This document shows, piece after piece, positions 11,571 through 21,843 of a DNA stretch of 64,000 nt. This DNA is from Lineus longissimus. Taxonomy: Eukaryota; Nemertea; Pilidiophora; Heteronemertea; Lineidae. Position 1 is the first letter of the stretch. Each line of letters starts with the position of its first letter. The translations under genes were made by a program, and so were the position numbers. Below the pieces are notes generated by a model, which had not been told where the DNA came from, ran no database searches, and saw only the letters and a list, made by a program, of their open reading frames with translations. The stretch spans positions 7,692,501 through 7,756,500 of the forward strand of contig NC_088311.1 in assembly GCF_910592395.1 (NCBI RefSeq), in the 5' to 3' direction.

Positions 11571-11731
11571 TCATTTACATAACACCAGTAAATTGTCTTT
11601 GAAGGAGAAAATCGGGGAATTTTCACACACTTTGTACAGTGTTTGTACAGTGTTTGTAGTTCTTGGACACTGTAAGGCTTGCAAACCAGCCTTGAGATGA
11701 AGGGACAGAGCTTGAACTATTTCCAACTCAG
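11571..11731 (-). CDS. Terminal exon of three-exon minus-strand gene
   Basis: The acceptor CATACGATTTATAG on the minus strand is followed by two bases and then 52 codons to a TGA at 11571-11573. The sequence starts ELEIVQALSLHLKAGLQALQ, an amphipathic helix, and ends NSPIFSFKDNLLVLCK. The entry phase (one base needed from the previous exon) matches the exit phase of the exon at 13237-13369, giving ...SKRTLT-T-ELEIV.... A short direct repeat of TTTGTACAGTG lies inside this exon. No family is recognised. Further exons between 11.7 and 13.2 kb cannot be excluded. Confidence 0.45.
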
Positions 11732-12433
11732 CTATAAATCGTATGAGACAATTTCTGATCATGTTTCCCCTGTGACTTCTTCATTTCGAGACTGAAATCA
11801 CAATCGGCAAACAAAAGGTCAGCCCATTGATCAACATGACAACAGCACTTTTTGAAATTCACAGAGGTTTCAAATGTACCCTACTCCAAAACCCTCAAAC
11901 TGTTACAAATGCACGCTTGTCACACAAACCGACTTCTCCCTACTCCCTATGGCTGTTTGAGATCGATGACAAATAAAACATTCCAATTCTACCGACTGAT
12001 ACCTCACGACCTCGTGATAAGATTTCCTGCCCCTTCAGGTGAAATCCCTGGGTTATCCATCCTTCCCACCCGATAACTCAATAAAAAACACCCGTCCCCG
12101 AGTCAGTCTGCGGGGCCCGATGACAACAATTCTTCGGATCTCTGCGACAGATTTACGCCTAATCTTATTGAATGGATACAAACAGACTCGTTCTCATCAT
12201 AAGCCAATAAGGAAAAAACCTTCAAGAATAACGTTACTGTGATTTATTCGTTGGCTAATTAACTCCAGGGGAGAATGCAAATTTACCATATGCGCCAGTA
12301 TTTCTACAGCCAGATTGAAGTTAAATCTAAAGGAACAAAGTGTAATATTTCGCTAAAATGAACCCCTAAAGGACATCATCAGATATTTCGAAGTTGAATG
12401 CCTGAACACATTGTACATGGCAAAGGACCACTA

Positions 12434-12603
12434 CAGTAGTGGAACCCCCCTTAGCAGACACCTCTCTGAAATTGACACCCTCTCCATAAAGGACAATAGT
12501 TTTGGTCCATAAATGATTGTTGCCATTCAATTTGACCTCCCTAATCAGGACACCTCTCCAGCAAGGACAGTACTTGACAGTCCTGAGGGTGTTCTTAATA
12601 CTT
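12434..12603 (+). mobile_element. Truncated pogo/Tigger-like element remnant
   Basis: Begins after TA with CAGTAGTGGAACCCCCC, followed by phrases such as GCAGACACCTCTCTG, CTAATCAGGACACCTCTCC and GCAAGGACAGTACTTGACAG. These are typical of the ends of pogo-like (Tc1/mariner superfamily) non-autonomous elements. The expected right-hand inverted end (GGTTCCACTG then TA) is missing, so the copy is truncated or badly diverged at its right side. No coding capacity. Confidence 0.5.
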
Positions 12604-13236
12604 TATCTCAATCACTTACGCAAAAACCGAACCTAACAGCAAGTAACAAAACTTGTGATTGATTAATGCACTAATTAAATCAAATCACTCTTGGTCCATG
12701 ATCTAACATTCTCACCACGTCATTTTTCTCCTTCACTTATTAACATGTTAAACAAAATCCCAACAGTTGGACCACAGTAGCCCCCTCCATCAAATGGCTA
12801 TCAAAAGACCATAATTGATGAGAGTCCCACATTGTCCCAAGTCCTAATTAATTTGACGATCAGAGGGCCATTAATCTGGTCCACATGGGTCGGTTTTTCA
12901 TACTTAGGATCAAGAAACGACTGTCTTTGGTTGAATACACCCTTGGGACTGCTCGGCCAAAGATTGCCTTTGTAGAAAAGATTGCCTTTGTAGATTACTC
13001 CAGTTTAACTTCAAACACAAGAGTGATAAGTAGCCATCTCTTCCAGTCCAGAGTGATTGATGTTTTTAGCCAAAGACACTCTTTTTGTACACCATTCCAA
13101 ATACACACACCTTCAGGACAAAACCTTAGACATCCCTAGGGGACAACTCATCATGAAATTATCCATCATTATTGCATTTGTTTACAATTTCATTTCCCGC
13201 AACATCTCAAAGATCCCCTAACCTGTAATCACGCAC

Positions 13237-13369
13237 TGGTCAATGTTCTTTTCGATACATCGAAATAGATGAGTTCTCCTGGAATGGTATCAGGGTCATC
13301 ACCATTGGTCTCTGCTATGTCTACCCATGCTTCCTCAACATCCATTATGACAGGGCCACACAAACTCTT
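13237..13369 (-). CDS. Internal exon of three-exon minus-strand gene
   Basis: Strong acceptor (TTCTCTCCTACTTTACAG on the minus strand) and donor GTGCGT. It has 44 codons plus one base, beginning KSLCGPVIMDVEEAWVDIAE and continuing TNGDDPDTIPGELIYFDVSK. The composition (acidic, Trp, Tyr, Pro) is that of a globular protein. Phase 0 at entry matches the exon at 13491-13526, and phase 1 at exit matches the exon at 11571-11731. I do not recognise the protein. Phase agreement across three exons makes this one of the firmer models in the window. Confidence 0.5.
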
Positions 13370-13490
13370 CTGTAAAGTAGGAGAGAACCATGAGAGAATC
13401 TCTTTAAACACCTCATATCACTGTCCCTCTGTGAGGTCAATTTGTTAAGGAAATGTGTCTCTGCATTGTCAGCTCATGCGAAAGGCTTAC

Positions 13491-13526
13491 CCTTCTCATA
13501 GACAACCAGTTCAATTTGTCAGGTGG
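13491..13526 (-). CDS. Short internal exon, same minus-strand gene
   Basis: 36-bp exon, phase 0 at both ends, with acceptor CTTCCACATTTTAATAG and donor GTAAGC on the minus strand. It encodes PPDKLNWLSMRR, which would join directly to KSLCGPV of the next exon. The 120-bp intron between them is short but acceptable. Just upstream (about 13555-13590) another acceptor/donor pair could define a 15-bp microexon (NLQSA), which I do not annotate. Confidence 0.4.
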
Positions 13527-14049
13527 CTATTAAAATGTGGAAGTACCAACTCTTACTGCACTCTGAAGGTTCTAAATGAAGGAAACTGGTCTAGACATAT
13601 AAAGTCTCAGTTTAATTGTGTTAAATCTGATCGAATGATGACTCAACACAATTGAGAGATCACTTCCAATAAAGCACAGAACCTGTCAGTAAAACGTTAA
13701 TTTGAGATTTTGCAGTGGCAAAATCGTCAATGTGAAGTAGAATTGTTGTAGAAATTCATCAACTCTGACATAACTTGTGAAATATTGCAACTTAGACAAT
13801 AGAGTGCCATTAAAATGACATCATCAATCAGGCACATAGTTCATTACCACCTCTGCGTGTGCAGCTCCCGAGACATAAATCAACACGAAATTACACAACG
13901 CTCGACCACAGGAGTAAACTTCGATCAGATATCACGATTGTTATGATTATTAACGCAATAAAATTTCACATTTCACTAATTCACATTGCTCATCTTATTA
14001 TTGAGCCGAGAAATTTGATATTTGCAAAGAGCCAGATTAATATAATCTA

Positions 14050-14186
14050 TTATAACCAACTAATACTCTGATTGAATTCTCGGCCCTTGTCTTTGAGTTT
14101 AGAACTAGGCGATGCAGATCTTTCTCTCTGTTTAGGCCATTTCATTGGCACAGCTTTCAAATTACGATAAGCAGCTTTAATTGAGG
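14050..14186 (-). CDS. Candidate terminal exon, basic C-terminus
   Basis: The very strong acceptor TTTAATGCCCCCTTGTTCAG (minus strand) precedes two bases and 44 codons ending at TAA. The peptide starts SIKAAYRNLKAVPMKWPKQR and continues ERSASPSSKLKDKGREFN, a Lys/Arg/Ser-rich tail that could be a nuclear or cytoskeletal C-terminus. No donor is present inside. No family is recognised. The partner exons upstream (above 14.2 kb) are not identified. Confidence 0.42.
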
Positions 14187-14281
14187 CTGAACAAGGGGGC
14201 ATTAAAACAAAATGCCAGGCTGTCCGAGCCATGTGCTGGAGGAGCATTGCATGGTAGAGGAACAGTTTTTGTTTTTTTCAG

Positions 14282-14354
14282 AGGTGGCCTGATTGCAGAG
14301 GTAAAATTCAATGAAAATCACAAATTTGAGGCCTGCACCTACAGAGTCCCTTGA
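14282..14354 (+). CDS. Weak candidate exon with two overlapping frames
   Basis: An exceptionally strong acceptor (GTTTTTGTTTTTTTCAG) on the plus strand opens a frame reading GGLIAEVKFNENHKFEACTY then RVP and a TGA. An overlapping plus frame from ATG at 14311 reads further, through RPAPTESLDIDEFGEGRSTG to a TAA at 14461. Both look protein-like, and one may be a frameshifted continuation of the other. It lies opposite minus-strand exon territory, so it may be an accident of composition. Confidence 0.25.
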
Positions 14355-16145
14355 TATAGATGAATTTGGTGAAGGACGTTCCACTGGTCCTCAAAGCTAT
14401 CGAAGACAACCCGAGGGACAAACATTGTCCACGACACAAAGAACCCCCTTCATACAGCCTTAAATCTGAGACAATCGGAGGGAAGTTACTGTAGCGGGAC
14501 CCTAGAACACGCATACCTGACCACGCCACGTGATCATAATCCGCTGAGTGATTCACCCTGATTAACGTCATCAACATAGCATTAGATCAGGATTTGAACT
14601 ACAAACGAGAATCGAATGAAATTTCATTCCAATGTGGCTCTCCTGTTTGACAAGATTACATGATAAACCTATTACATATCACAAGACTTAGTTTTGAGTT
14701 ACAAATCTCTTGAAATTCTTTTGAAATAATAACCGAGTTAAAGTGACAGGAGAATTTGTAAGAAACAATGAAATATCATTTTCATGAGTTCAACATTTTA
14801 TTTTGTCATTTTTCACTGATAATGGTCTGGATTACTGGAGGAGGAAGTGGTCTCTGGGCATTTGGAGCTCCACTTGCAAGTCTGTCACTGGCTTATAGGA
14901 GAAGCCTGCAACAATCAACCAGATGCAACTGACCTTTTAACTGACCTTTCCACACTTGCATCAGCAAAGGAATGGCCGAGTTCATTGTATCTGATGACAA
15001 CAGAGGACTGGTCACGAGCCAGTGACGAGCTGGGACATCCTTTGGACACACGTAATAGCACCATTAATGACGTCAGAATCTTTACACATGTCCATGTGAC
15101 CGGATTTCCCTTGATCTTTTCATACTTCCAGATGAATGAATATATCGTACTAACTATATCAGATGAGTTATAATTGGTTGGGCGTAACCGTAATTTAAAT
15201 TGGAGTAGTACGTAGTAACTGACATTTTTCTCCATGAAAGGGTTCAATGACTAGATTATATTATTAGATTTGATAAAGAAAGACAACCACTTCCTAATTG
15301 TGGCAATGACGTTGGAAAAAAAAGAACTTCTATTTTTGTCATTTTCTTCTAGAAAGAGCAAGGTATGTTGTCAATGCAAAAGCAAACTGTATAGTATGAC
15401 CAAGGATGACTTGAATATTGAAGTCTGATGACACATCGAGATGTTCTGTTCACACCACTATAAACTGAGCAAAATAAAACGAAACATCCAAACAGATATA
15501 ACTCTGTGTCGCTTTCAACAAGATAAAGCAATGAACTAACTAAGGCAATCTTGATAAAATTTATCAGTCTATTGGATACAATCATTGAGTGCGAAATGAG
15601 TAAAATATTGATGTTCAATGACGCGTATTCACTAATTGTGCTGGAATGAAACCAATCTAGCATCAAGGCAAAATTTCATTATATCATGATAAATAATTCT
15701 GCGGCACTGTTAACAAGGATAAGCGATGAATCGCTAAAGTCCGACGAAACCTTGTACGCAAATAATGAAACCTTTTTCAAATCGGGCGTACCGTAATTTC
15801 TGCATTTTATTGATATTGACGACAATGGATGCTCAGGCATTGTTATCGGGATATCATATCATGGCCGAAATAAAGATGATCTCGCGCCGAGATGATTAAT
15901 TTCAGTCAACTGTCAATCAGAGTTGTGGTGACTATCAGATCAATTTCAACTTCATCAGTGGTCGATTGCGACGTAACCCTTTCAAGGCCACAGCACAAAG
16001 CGTATTAGTCACAGCAAGAATTAATAAAGACTAGTCTTTATTGATTCTTGGTTACAGCTATTACTTGTCAATACTAACGCCAAATCATCTTTAAGTTGTG
16101 TGAGAATAAAGATTTGAGCTTTAATAGTTTTAACATAACATGTTG

Positions 16146-16385
16146 TTACAGGATGTCTGACTCTTCGTAAAACACATTTGATATAGGAAGTGTTCTGCAT
16201 AAGGTCACAAGCTTCTCAAAGTTTTTTTTACAATTCTTCTCCAATTCATACATCATCTGCTCATAAGATAAACTGCTTTCATTGTAGTTGCACTTCTCTG
16301 GAGTCATTCTCTTGTTCTTGGCCCAAACTATGCCTGTTCCTCTTGACATGGGCTGCATCAAGGACATTGTTGGTTCTGTTCTTGC
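16146..16385 (-). CDS. Candidate terminal exon, charged C-terminus
   Basis: Minus-strand frame of 79 codons from an AG at 16386 to a TAA at 16146-16148. The 3' part reads KNKRMTPEKCNYNESSLSYE and continues QMMYELEKNCKKNFEKLVTL, then LCRTLPISNVFYEESDIL, strongly protein-like. An ATTAAA motif about 20 bases past the stop could serve as polyadenylation signal. An alternative and stronger acceptor 15 bases upstream opens a different frame (VAGKPVARQEQNQQ) that would need a one-base shift to join, so a small indel or another start is possible. No family is recognised. Confidence 0.5.
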   Translation of the reverse strand, partial: ARTEPTMSLMQPMSRGTGIVWAKNKRMTPEKCNYNESSLSYEQMMYELEKNCKKNFEKLVTLCRTLPISNVFYEESDIL

Positions 16386-16765
16386 CTAGCTACTGGTTTG
16401 CCAGCAACCTCGAGAGATCACAAGGAAAAAACATGTGAATTGATAAGAATAAAAATCATTTAATCACTACATTTAAAGGGAGTATAAGACCATGAGGTTC
16501 AGGATGCACATGGCATTGTATTTTGCAATTGTTATTCTCTATGATGAATCATACAATTTTTTTCTGCAGAAGTTAACCGAGAGAATCCTACTGTTCTGAA
16601 ATGAGATTGTGCGCAACAATAGATGATGGCTTCTATAATCCAATTATACATGGGCTGGAGAAGAGCTATGAGATCTCACAATTCATGCCTGATAGTATTA
16701 GCGTGATGCTAGTGGACTAGCCTAGTCCAGTCATCAATAATCGAGTCCTTCCTGTCTGACATCTA

Positions 16766-16778
16766 GGGGGGGGGGGGG
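16766..16778. repeat. Homopolymer runs (example G13)
   Basis: A run of 13 G. Comparable runs are C16 at 41779-41794, C14 at 42794-42807 and G14 at 60893-60906, plus a (TA)n tract at 43714-43740. They are simple repeats, prone to length error in assembly. Confidence 0.9.
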
Positions 16779-17785
16779 CACAGCCAGCTCATCCCCCCTC
16801 CTATCGCTGAAAACGATATAAAACTTCTTTTGTACATAAAAGCTTAATAGGCCTTTAGTTCATCTATCAAAATCGATAATCATGACTTGTGAAAATTGGA
16901 GATTATGTTGAAATAAACTTCATTTTTGTGCATTAAAATATAACACAGTTCCACACTTTAGTCTTGTGCAGAAACTGTCTGAGTATTTATATTTAGGATA
17001 ACAGATTAAATGTTTATATGTTTTGATACAATTCAATGTAACCCAGGGCAAAGTACGGGACACCCACTTCTTTTCTGATATGTATCATGGATATCGAAAT
17101 ATGACGATTTTCATATATGAATACTAGGATTTTCTATATTTAGCAAAAACTATCATAAATAGCGACTAAAATCGTCATTTTAAATCTTAAAGTAGAAACT
17201 GTGGCTAAAAATAGCCCATTTTCACTATTGCCCAACTGATTCGGATCACAGAGGATGTTTAAGGCCTTTGGCATTGGCCTCCTGATATTTCACTGGTAGG
17301 GGGTGTATAATAGGCTATGACGATAGTCGACTAGCGCAACAAACATTTATTTACACCATATTAGGGGAAGACATAAAAGAAAAAGTAGGGTAGCGGTAAC
17401 AAGAATTTGAGGAAGGGTGTTGTTGCTTAATATCTTTCTGAAAATAACAGATGACGTAAGTTGTAAACAATAGATATTTTGTATAGATCAGCATTTCCAA
17501 AACAGAAACAGTGTTTACCTTATAAGTAACAAAACATTTAAATTCATATATTGCCAAAAGTAAGTTGGACATGATTTCGCATGTTGGCAAAGGGTGGGCA
17601 TGATACTGACAGGCTATCATACCGCAATCCTACTGTTGGAATCTACATGCAACATTGATACTTTTGATACTGATGAGGTTGCATATTAGCGCCAACTTTT
17701 CCTGAACTGTAACATGGGTAAATATTCAATACTTCTTCTCCCAACTTTGGCAGAGGGCTTCGTGTTAAGAAGCTGTGAGAACACT

Positions 17786-17906
17786 TCAGCATAATGATTT
17801 TTCGCTCTCATTAGCTGTCATGTAATAACCAGTGTACTCGTAGAAATAGGCATTGAGACCCAAGTTATGAGTAATGGTCTCACACTGAGTCCATGGACTC
17901 AATACT
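17786..17906 (-). CDS. Candidate exon, aromatic-rich
   Basis: Minus-strand frame of 39 codons ending at TGA reads SPWTQCETITHNLGLNAYFY followed by EYTGYYMTANESEKSLC. The composition is very protein-like (Tyr, Asn, Thr, Trp). The 5' boundary is uncertain because several AG sites occur in CTTGGCCTTAAGAG. It lies between the possible first exon at 20.14 kb and the terminal exon at 16.15 kb on the same strand. Phases to the neighbouring candidates do not all agree, so I do not join them. Confidence 0.4.
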
Positions 17907-17909
17907 CTT

Positions 17910-18478
17910 AAGGCCAAGCCTTGAATAGATGTGTTTCACTGTAAATGGACAAAACAAGATTGAATTGATCTGTTTACTTGTAAGATGAGACATCACACAG
18001 ACAGAGGACAAAATACAGTCTGCTGCTACAAAAATGTTAAAAGATTGAATTCATCTGAAGAGGTGATGAAATAAAGCACTGATAAAGAAAGTTACAGACA
18101 AGAAAAACCTAAAGTTTCATTGAACAAAATACTTGTGGTCGAAGATGGATTGACCATTCTGCGTCGATCATATTAATGCACCAATATTGAAGTTTAATCT
18201 AAAAATTTATGCTACTTCAGCAGCAATGCCTATGCATAGGCAGAGAGAAACAGAAAATATGTGGTACCTTGCCTTGGAATGCGGTACTGAGGTATTAGTG
18301 ATAATGACATTATATAAAACCACATCGGTGTTAATATTCCATAGCAAATTGTAGGGCTCGACAACAATGACTTCTTTCATCAAGCTCTGACTAATCCAAA
18401 CTGATCAATGTATCTCGCTCATTAGATATAAAGTCATGATTTATAATATTCTCAAAAGGAAATGGAAAACGGTAACCA
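17910..18478. other. Stretch without recognised content
   Basis: No exon, element or repeat is seen. It is probably intronic relative to the minus-strand exons on either side. Confidence 0.3.
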
Positions 18479-19435
18479 AATGCATCAGGTGACAGCAATA
18501 CACTTCAGTGGTTCAGTGCACGACCTGGTAGCCCTTTGAGAATCGACACAGCAACACTACAGTGGCTCAGTGCATGACCTGGGAGCCATTTGATGACCAA
18601 AACTGCATCAGGTGTCATTGAAACACTTCAGTGGTTCAGTGCATGACCTGGGAGCCATTTGATGACCAAAACTGCATCAGGTGTCATCGAAACACTTCAG
18701 TAGTTCAGTGCATGACCTGGTAGCCCTTTGAGAATGACACAGCAACACTACAGTGGTTCAGTGCACGACCTGGTAGCCATTTGAGAATGACACAGCAACA
18801 CTACAGTGGTTCAGTGCACGACCTGGTAGCCATTTGAGAATGACACAGCAACACTACAGTGGTTCAGTGCACGACCTGGTAGCCCTTTGAGAATGACACA
18901 GCAACACTACAGTGGTTCAGTGCACGACCTGGTAGCCATTTGAGAATGACACAGCAACACTACAGTGGTTCAGTGCACGACCTGGTAGCCATTTGAGAAT
19001 GACACAGCAACACTACAGTGGTTCAGTGCACGACCTGGTAGCCCTTTGAGAATGACACAGCAACACTACAGTGGTTCACTGCACGACCTGGTAGCCCTTT
19101 GAGAATGACACAGCAACACTACAGTGGTTCAGTGCACGACCTGGTAGCCCTTTGAGAATGACACAGCAACACTACAGTGGTTCAGTGCACGACCTGGTAG
19201 CCATTTGATGACCAAAACTGCATCAGGTGTCATCGAAACACTTCAGTGGTTCAATGCATGACCTGGTATACCACTGAGGACCAAGACAGCATCAGGAGAC
19301 AATGATATAATTCAGTTGTTCAGTGCATGACCTGGTGACCATTGAGGACCAAGACAGCATCGGGTAACAGCGATATACTTCAGGGATTCATTGTGCAACC
19401 TACAATACCCTTGATGACCAGATCACTGGATACTC
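18479..19435. repeat. Minisatellite of two unit classes, 53 and 69 bp
   Basis: Units start at CAGTGGTTCA: 18506 (54 bp), 18560 and 18629 (69 bp each), then nine 53-bp units from 18698 to 19174, then 19175 and 19244 (69 bp), 19313 (68 bp) and a decayed partial unit. A partial unit also precedes 18506. The two classes share the first 34 bases (CAGTGGTTCAGTGCACGACC and the following TGGTAGCC(C/A)TTTGA). The 53-bp class looks like the 69-bp class with an internal deletion. The outer units are the most diverged. It lies in a probable intron. Confidence 0.95.
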
Positions 19436-19471
19436 AAATCATGACTACTTACTTCAATGATGAGTACTTAC

Positions 19472-19525
19472 CAAGTATCTCTTTTTGCTACTTGAAAGAT
19501 TGGTGTGTCTAACGGCTTCAAATAC
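19472..19525 (-). CDS. Candidate internal exon, 54 bp
   Basis: Minus strand. Acceptor CTAAAAACATATTTTCAG and a perfect donor GTAAGT. In phase 0 it reads VFEAVRHTNLSSSKKRYL, and in the alternative phase YLKPLDTPIFQVAKRD. Phase 0 agrees with the exon at 19659-19704. The splice sites are among the best in the window, but the exon is too short to identify. Confidence 0.38.
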
Positions 19526-19658
19526 CTGAAAATATGTTTTTAGAAATAATTGTCAAATATTTTGAGAAGTATTCATAGAAGCTGGAGTGAGATTCATATC
19601 AAAGCAAAAATGCTGAAATACATCACAAGGAAGAATGGATCAACAAAAACTGGCTTAC

Positions 19659-19704
19659 CAATGGCAAGGCCTTTGCCCGATACCATCCCACTACAAGTGC
19701 CATG
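19659..19704 (-). CDS. Candidate internal exon, 46 bp
   Basis: Minus strand, acceptor CATTACTATTATGTCAG and donor GTAAGC. One leading base, then ALVVGWYRAKALPL in the frame that joins exon 19472-19525. Another frame reads GTCSGMVSGKGLAI but would run into a stop after joining. The connection to the upstream exon at 19835-19918 is unresolved by phase. Confidence 0.3.
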
Positions 19705-19834
19705 CTGACATAATAGTAATGAACTTTACGACTCAGATGTCAACTCATCTTTGAGACTTATACATGGTCATTTACTGACATCATCAAATTGATTTATTGA
19801 AATTTTCAGCTTAATCATCAGCATCAAATCTGCA

Positions 19835-19918
19835 TCATTCACAAAGAAAACGAAGAAGATCAAATAGTCTTCTGGTAGTGATATCTGACAGGTACTTCTC
19901 ACCCATTACCTGACCAGT
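19835..19918 (-). CDS. Second exon of candidate two-exon small gene
   Basis: Strong acceptor (GCCTTCTTCTTGTTCAG), then phase-0 codons TGQVMGEKYLSDITTRRLFD and LLRFLCE to TGA. It is in phase with the exon ending at 20004, giving a 72-residue product if it is terminal. Internal donor-like sites (GTAATG and GTGAGA near its 5' end) leave room for a shorter exon and continuation to the exons at 19.66 and 19.5 kb. Confidence 0.4.
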   Translation of the reverse strand, partial: TGQVMGEKYLSDITTRRLFDLLRFLCE

Positions 19919-20003
19919 CTGAACAAGAAGAAGGCACACCTCTCCCTGCTAATCAGTAACACACACCCTCAGCAGGAAATCTATTCAATTCTCATCGTCT
20001 GAC

Positions 20004-20138
20004 CTTATCCACGACCTCAAACGTTGTAAATGTTCTCCAAATTTTTTCCATAGCAATTTCATGACTTCCTGCTGCGCTAATAGCGCGGTCCCTGCCAATA
20101 CATTTTTCATACTCTGCGATAAAGGTTTTTGTTGGCAT
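20004..20138 (-). CDS. Candidate first coding exon (minus-strand gene start)
   Basis: ATG at 20138 opens 45 codons, MPTKTFIAEYEKCIGRDRAI and SAAGSHEIAMEKIWRTFTTF, ending EVVDK at the donor GTCAGA. Composition is typical of a globular protein. An upstream in-frame stop lies about 18 codons before, and an alternative acceptor just before the ATG (...GTTCGGCGCAG) would make it internal instead. It starts only about 300 bp after the polyadenylation signal at 20436 of the upstream gene on the same strand, so the promoter must be compact. No family is recognised. Confidence 0.45.
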
Positions 20139-20435
20139 TTTCCGATCAACTGCGCCGAACAACGAAGTGCAATTTGTTCATATTGTTAGTCGAGTGGTGT
20201 CGCCAACTGGGTTATTCACATTGGGGACAAAGGACACAGGGAGACAATTATCATCATGAGATGGGGTCAGGTGCAAAAGAAACATTACCTGTTTTACCAA
20301 GGATTAACCCCATTAGACTGCCACTTTTTCTGCATGTGTTTCCCAGCCCAAATATTCAAAACTGTCAACATATCCCTACTAAATGGTAGGTACCAAATTA
20401 CCATCTCATTCAAATAGCACTAAGAGGAACATAGC

Positions 20436-20441
20436 TTTATT
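20436..20441 (-). terminator. Polyadenylation signal AATAAA
   Basis: AATAAA on the minus strand directly at the end of the terminal exon 20441-20630. The stop codon and the signal overlap (TAAATAAA), implying an extremely short 3' untranslated region. Confidence 0.5.
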
Positions 20442-20630
20442 TATAACACTGTGGCGGAGTTAGTCAAATCAGCATCGCAGGGTAGCACACAAGCCTTAAG
20501 AACCGATACACTAACATGACTAAGAACATAATCTATAACTTGGTAAAGATTTGATATGTGGGTAACACGAACCTTGATACAGATATTCAAATTCCAATAC
20601 TTGGCAGTAACTTCTGCATCCTTGAATATC
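20441..20630 (-). CDS. Terminal exon with immediate polyadenylation signal
   Basis: Minus strand. An AG preceded by TTTTCTGCATAATTG, one base, then 62 codons starting IFKDAEVTAKYWNLNICIKV and ending ACVLPCDADLTNSATVL, TAA. The stop overlaps AATAAA. The beta-rich, Val/Thr/Asn-rich content looks like a real folded protein. No family is recognised. A candidate donor (GTTCGT) inside is weaker than the evidence for a last exon. Its upstream exons probably include 21844-21998 on the same strand. Confidence 0.48.
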
Positions 20631-20810
20631 CTCAATTATGCAGAAAATTTATCAACATAGATATTCTTAAGTAAACATCACCGTCGACTTTGAATACAAG
20701 GACGATGTAGACTTACTGTATATTGCTGAGAGTAACATCTTTAACATTGGAGGTTAAGGCTGACCAGTTACTGATAATGGGATCAAAAGTAGCTGCAATT
20801 TTTGTTACTA

Positions 20811-21207
20811 GCCGCACTTACACCACCTGAAAATGGACCACCAATCTTGGTTCGGGAACCAATGCCGCACCATCGAAAATCCACCAAGCGCTTACACCAG
20901 CGCTGCAGCTAGTTATAAAATCCGGCTACAGATGGCGCGCAAACAATAAATTGCATGCGCAGAAAGCGCCATTTCGAAAGCGCCGCCTGGAGCCGAACCA
21001 TCTAACTAGCTAATTGCCGATCCATTTGCGCGTACACCACGACAAAGCCGAGCTTTTAACAAGCCGGGCGAATTTGGACCATCAAGCTTGGTGGGACAAA
21101 TTCGCTCGGCAATTTGTATCGGCAATGGATTGCCGAACCAATTTGTCGCGGCAATGTGGTGGTGTAAGTGCAATTGGTCCACCAATATTTCGTGGTGTAA
21201 GCGCAGC
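20811..21207. mobile_element. Miniature inverted-repeat element flanked by TA
   Basis: 397 bp between TA dinucleotides (20809-20810 and 21208-21209). The ends are inverted repeats of GCCGCACTTACACCAC and GCTGCGCTTACACCAC (14 of 16 identical). A second internal copy of the CTTACACCAC end lies near 21165, and the interior contains repeated TTGGTCCACCAAT and GGTTCGGCAA motifs in both orientations, giving extensive hairpin potential. It is markedly GC-richer than the flanks. The TA flanks suggest a Tc1/mariner-type non-autonomous element. The 148-codon frame that crosses its right end is an artefact. Confidence 0.7.
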
Positions 21208-21843
21208 TATTTTGTCACTGAAGAGCCATTCCTGCCTCTCAAACTACCTGCTGGCAGTTTTTTTAGCTCAACTAACTTCTTCAGGAATGACTATGTTACA
21301 GATTATGCTTGAAAGAGGTAAGTGGCCAAAGCATCTATGCTCAACACAAACGCGTCTTCTTTATTTGAACTTGTTCTCCACTCCAAAAAGTTGCTTTTCA
21401 GTTACCGCCATACTGGCCAAACCACTTTTTCTGTTAACGACCACCTCACTTGTGAATTAATACCAAGGTCGACTAGAAAAGAAGCATGCAGCCAAAACAT
21501 AAACGCTCATAGAGTGACTCAAAGAGAGCATTAAACTTGCCAATAATGTGATGAGCAAAAAAAGAAGAATGTCCAGGCCAGCTCAGCGTGGCAGAAATGA
21601 GCAAAATATGACATAAACATTGGATTGTTTTGGGAAATATTGAATTTGCGATGATGATATCTTGAAGAGACATGACTCATAGGTCCTTCTCACATTCCAG
21701 CACTGCTAAGCCCTTCGCTTATTGCTTGGATTTAAAAAATCAATTTCGTCAATTCTGAGGCATAGTTGAATCATTCGCTGTTGGTGATCATGTCGTGGGA
21801 ATCTGGTGATATCTCAGGTCAGATCGCTGTGGCACAACCGATC

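Noticed and set aside
15690-15960. Segment rich in GCGAT motifs that looked like another miniature element
   Set aside because: No inverted ends or target duplication could be found.
21014-21460. 148-codon plus-strand frame, the longest in the window
   Set aside because: Its first half lies inside the GC-rich miniature element (20811-21207), whose composition depletes stops. It is not a gene.
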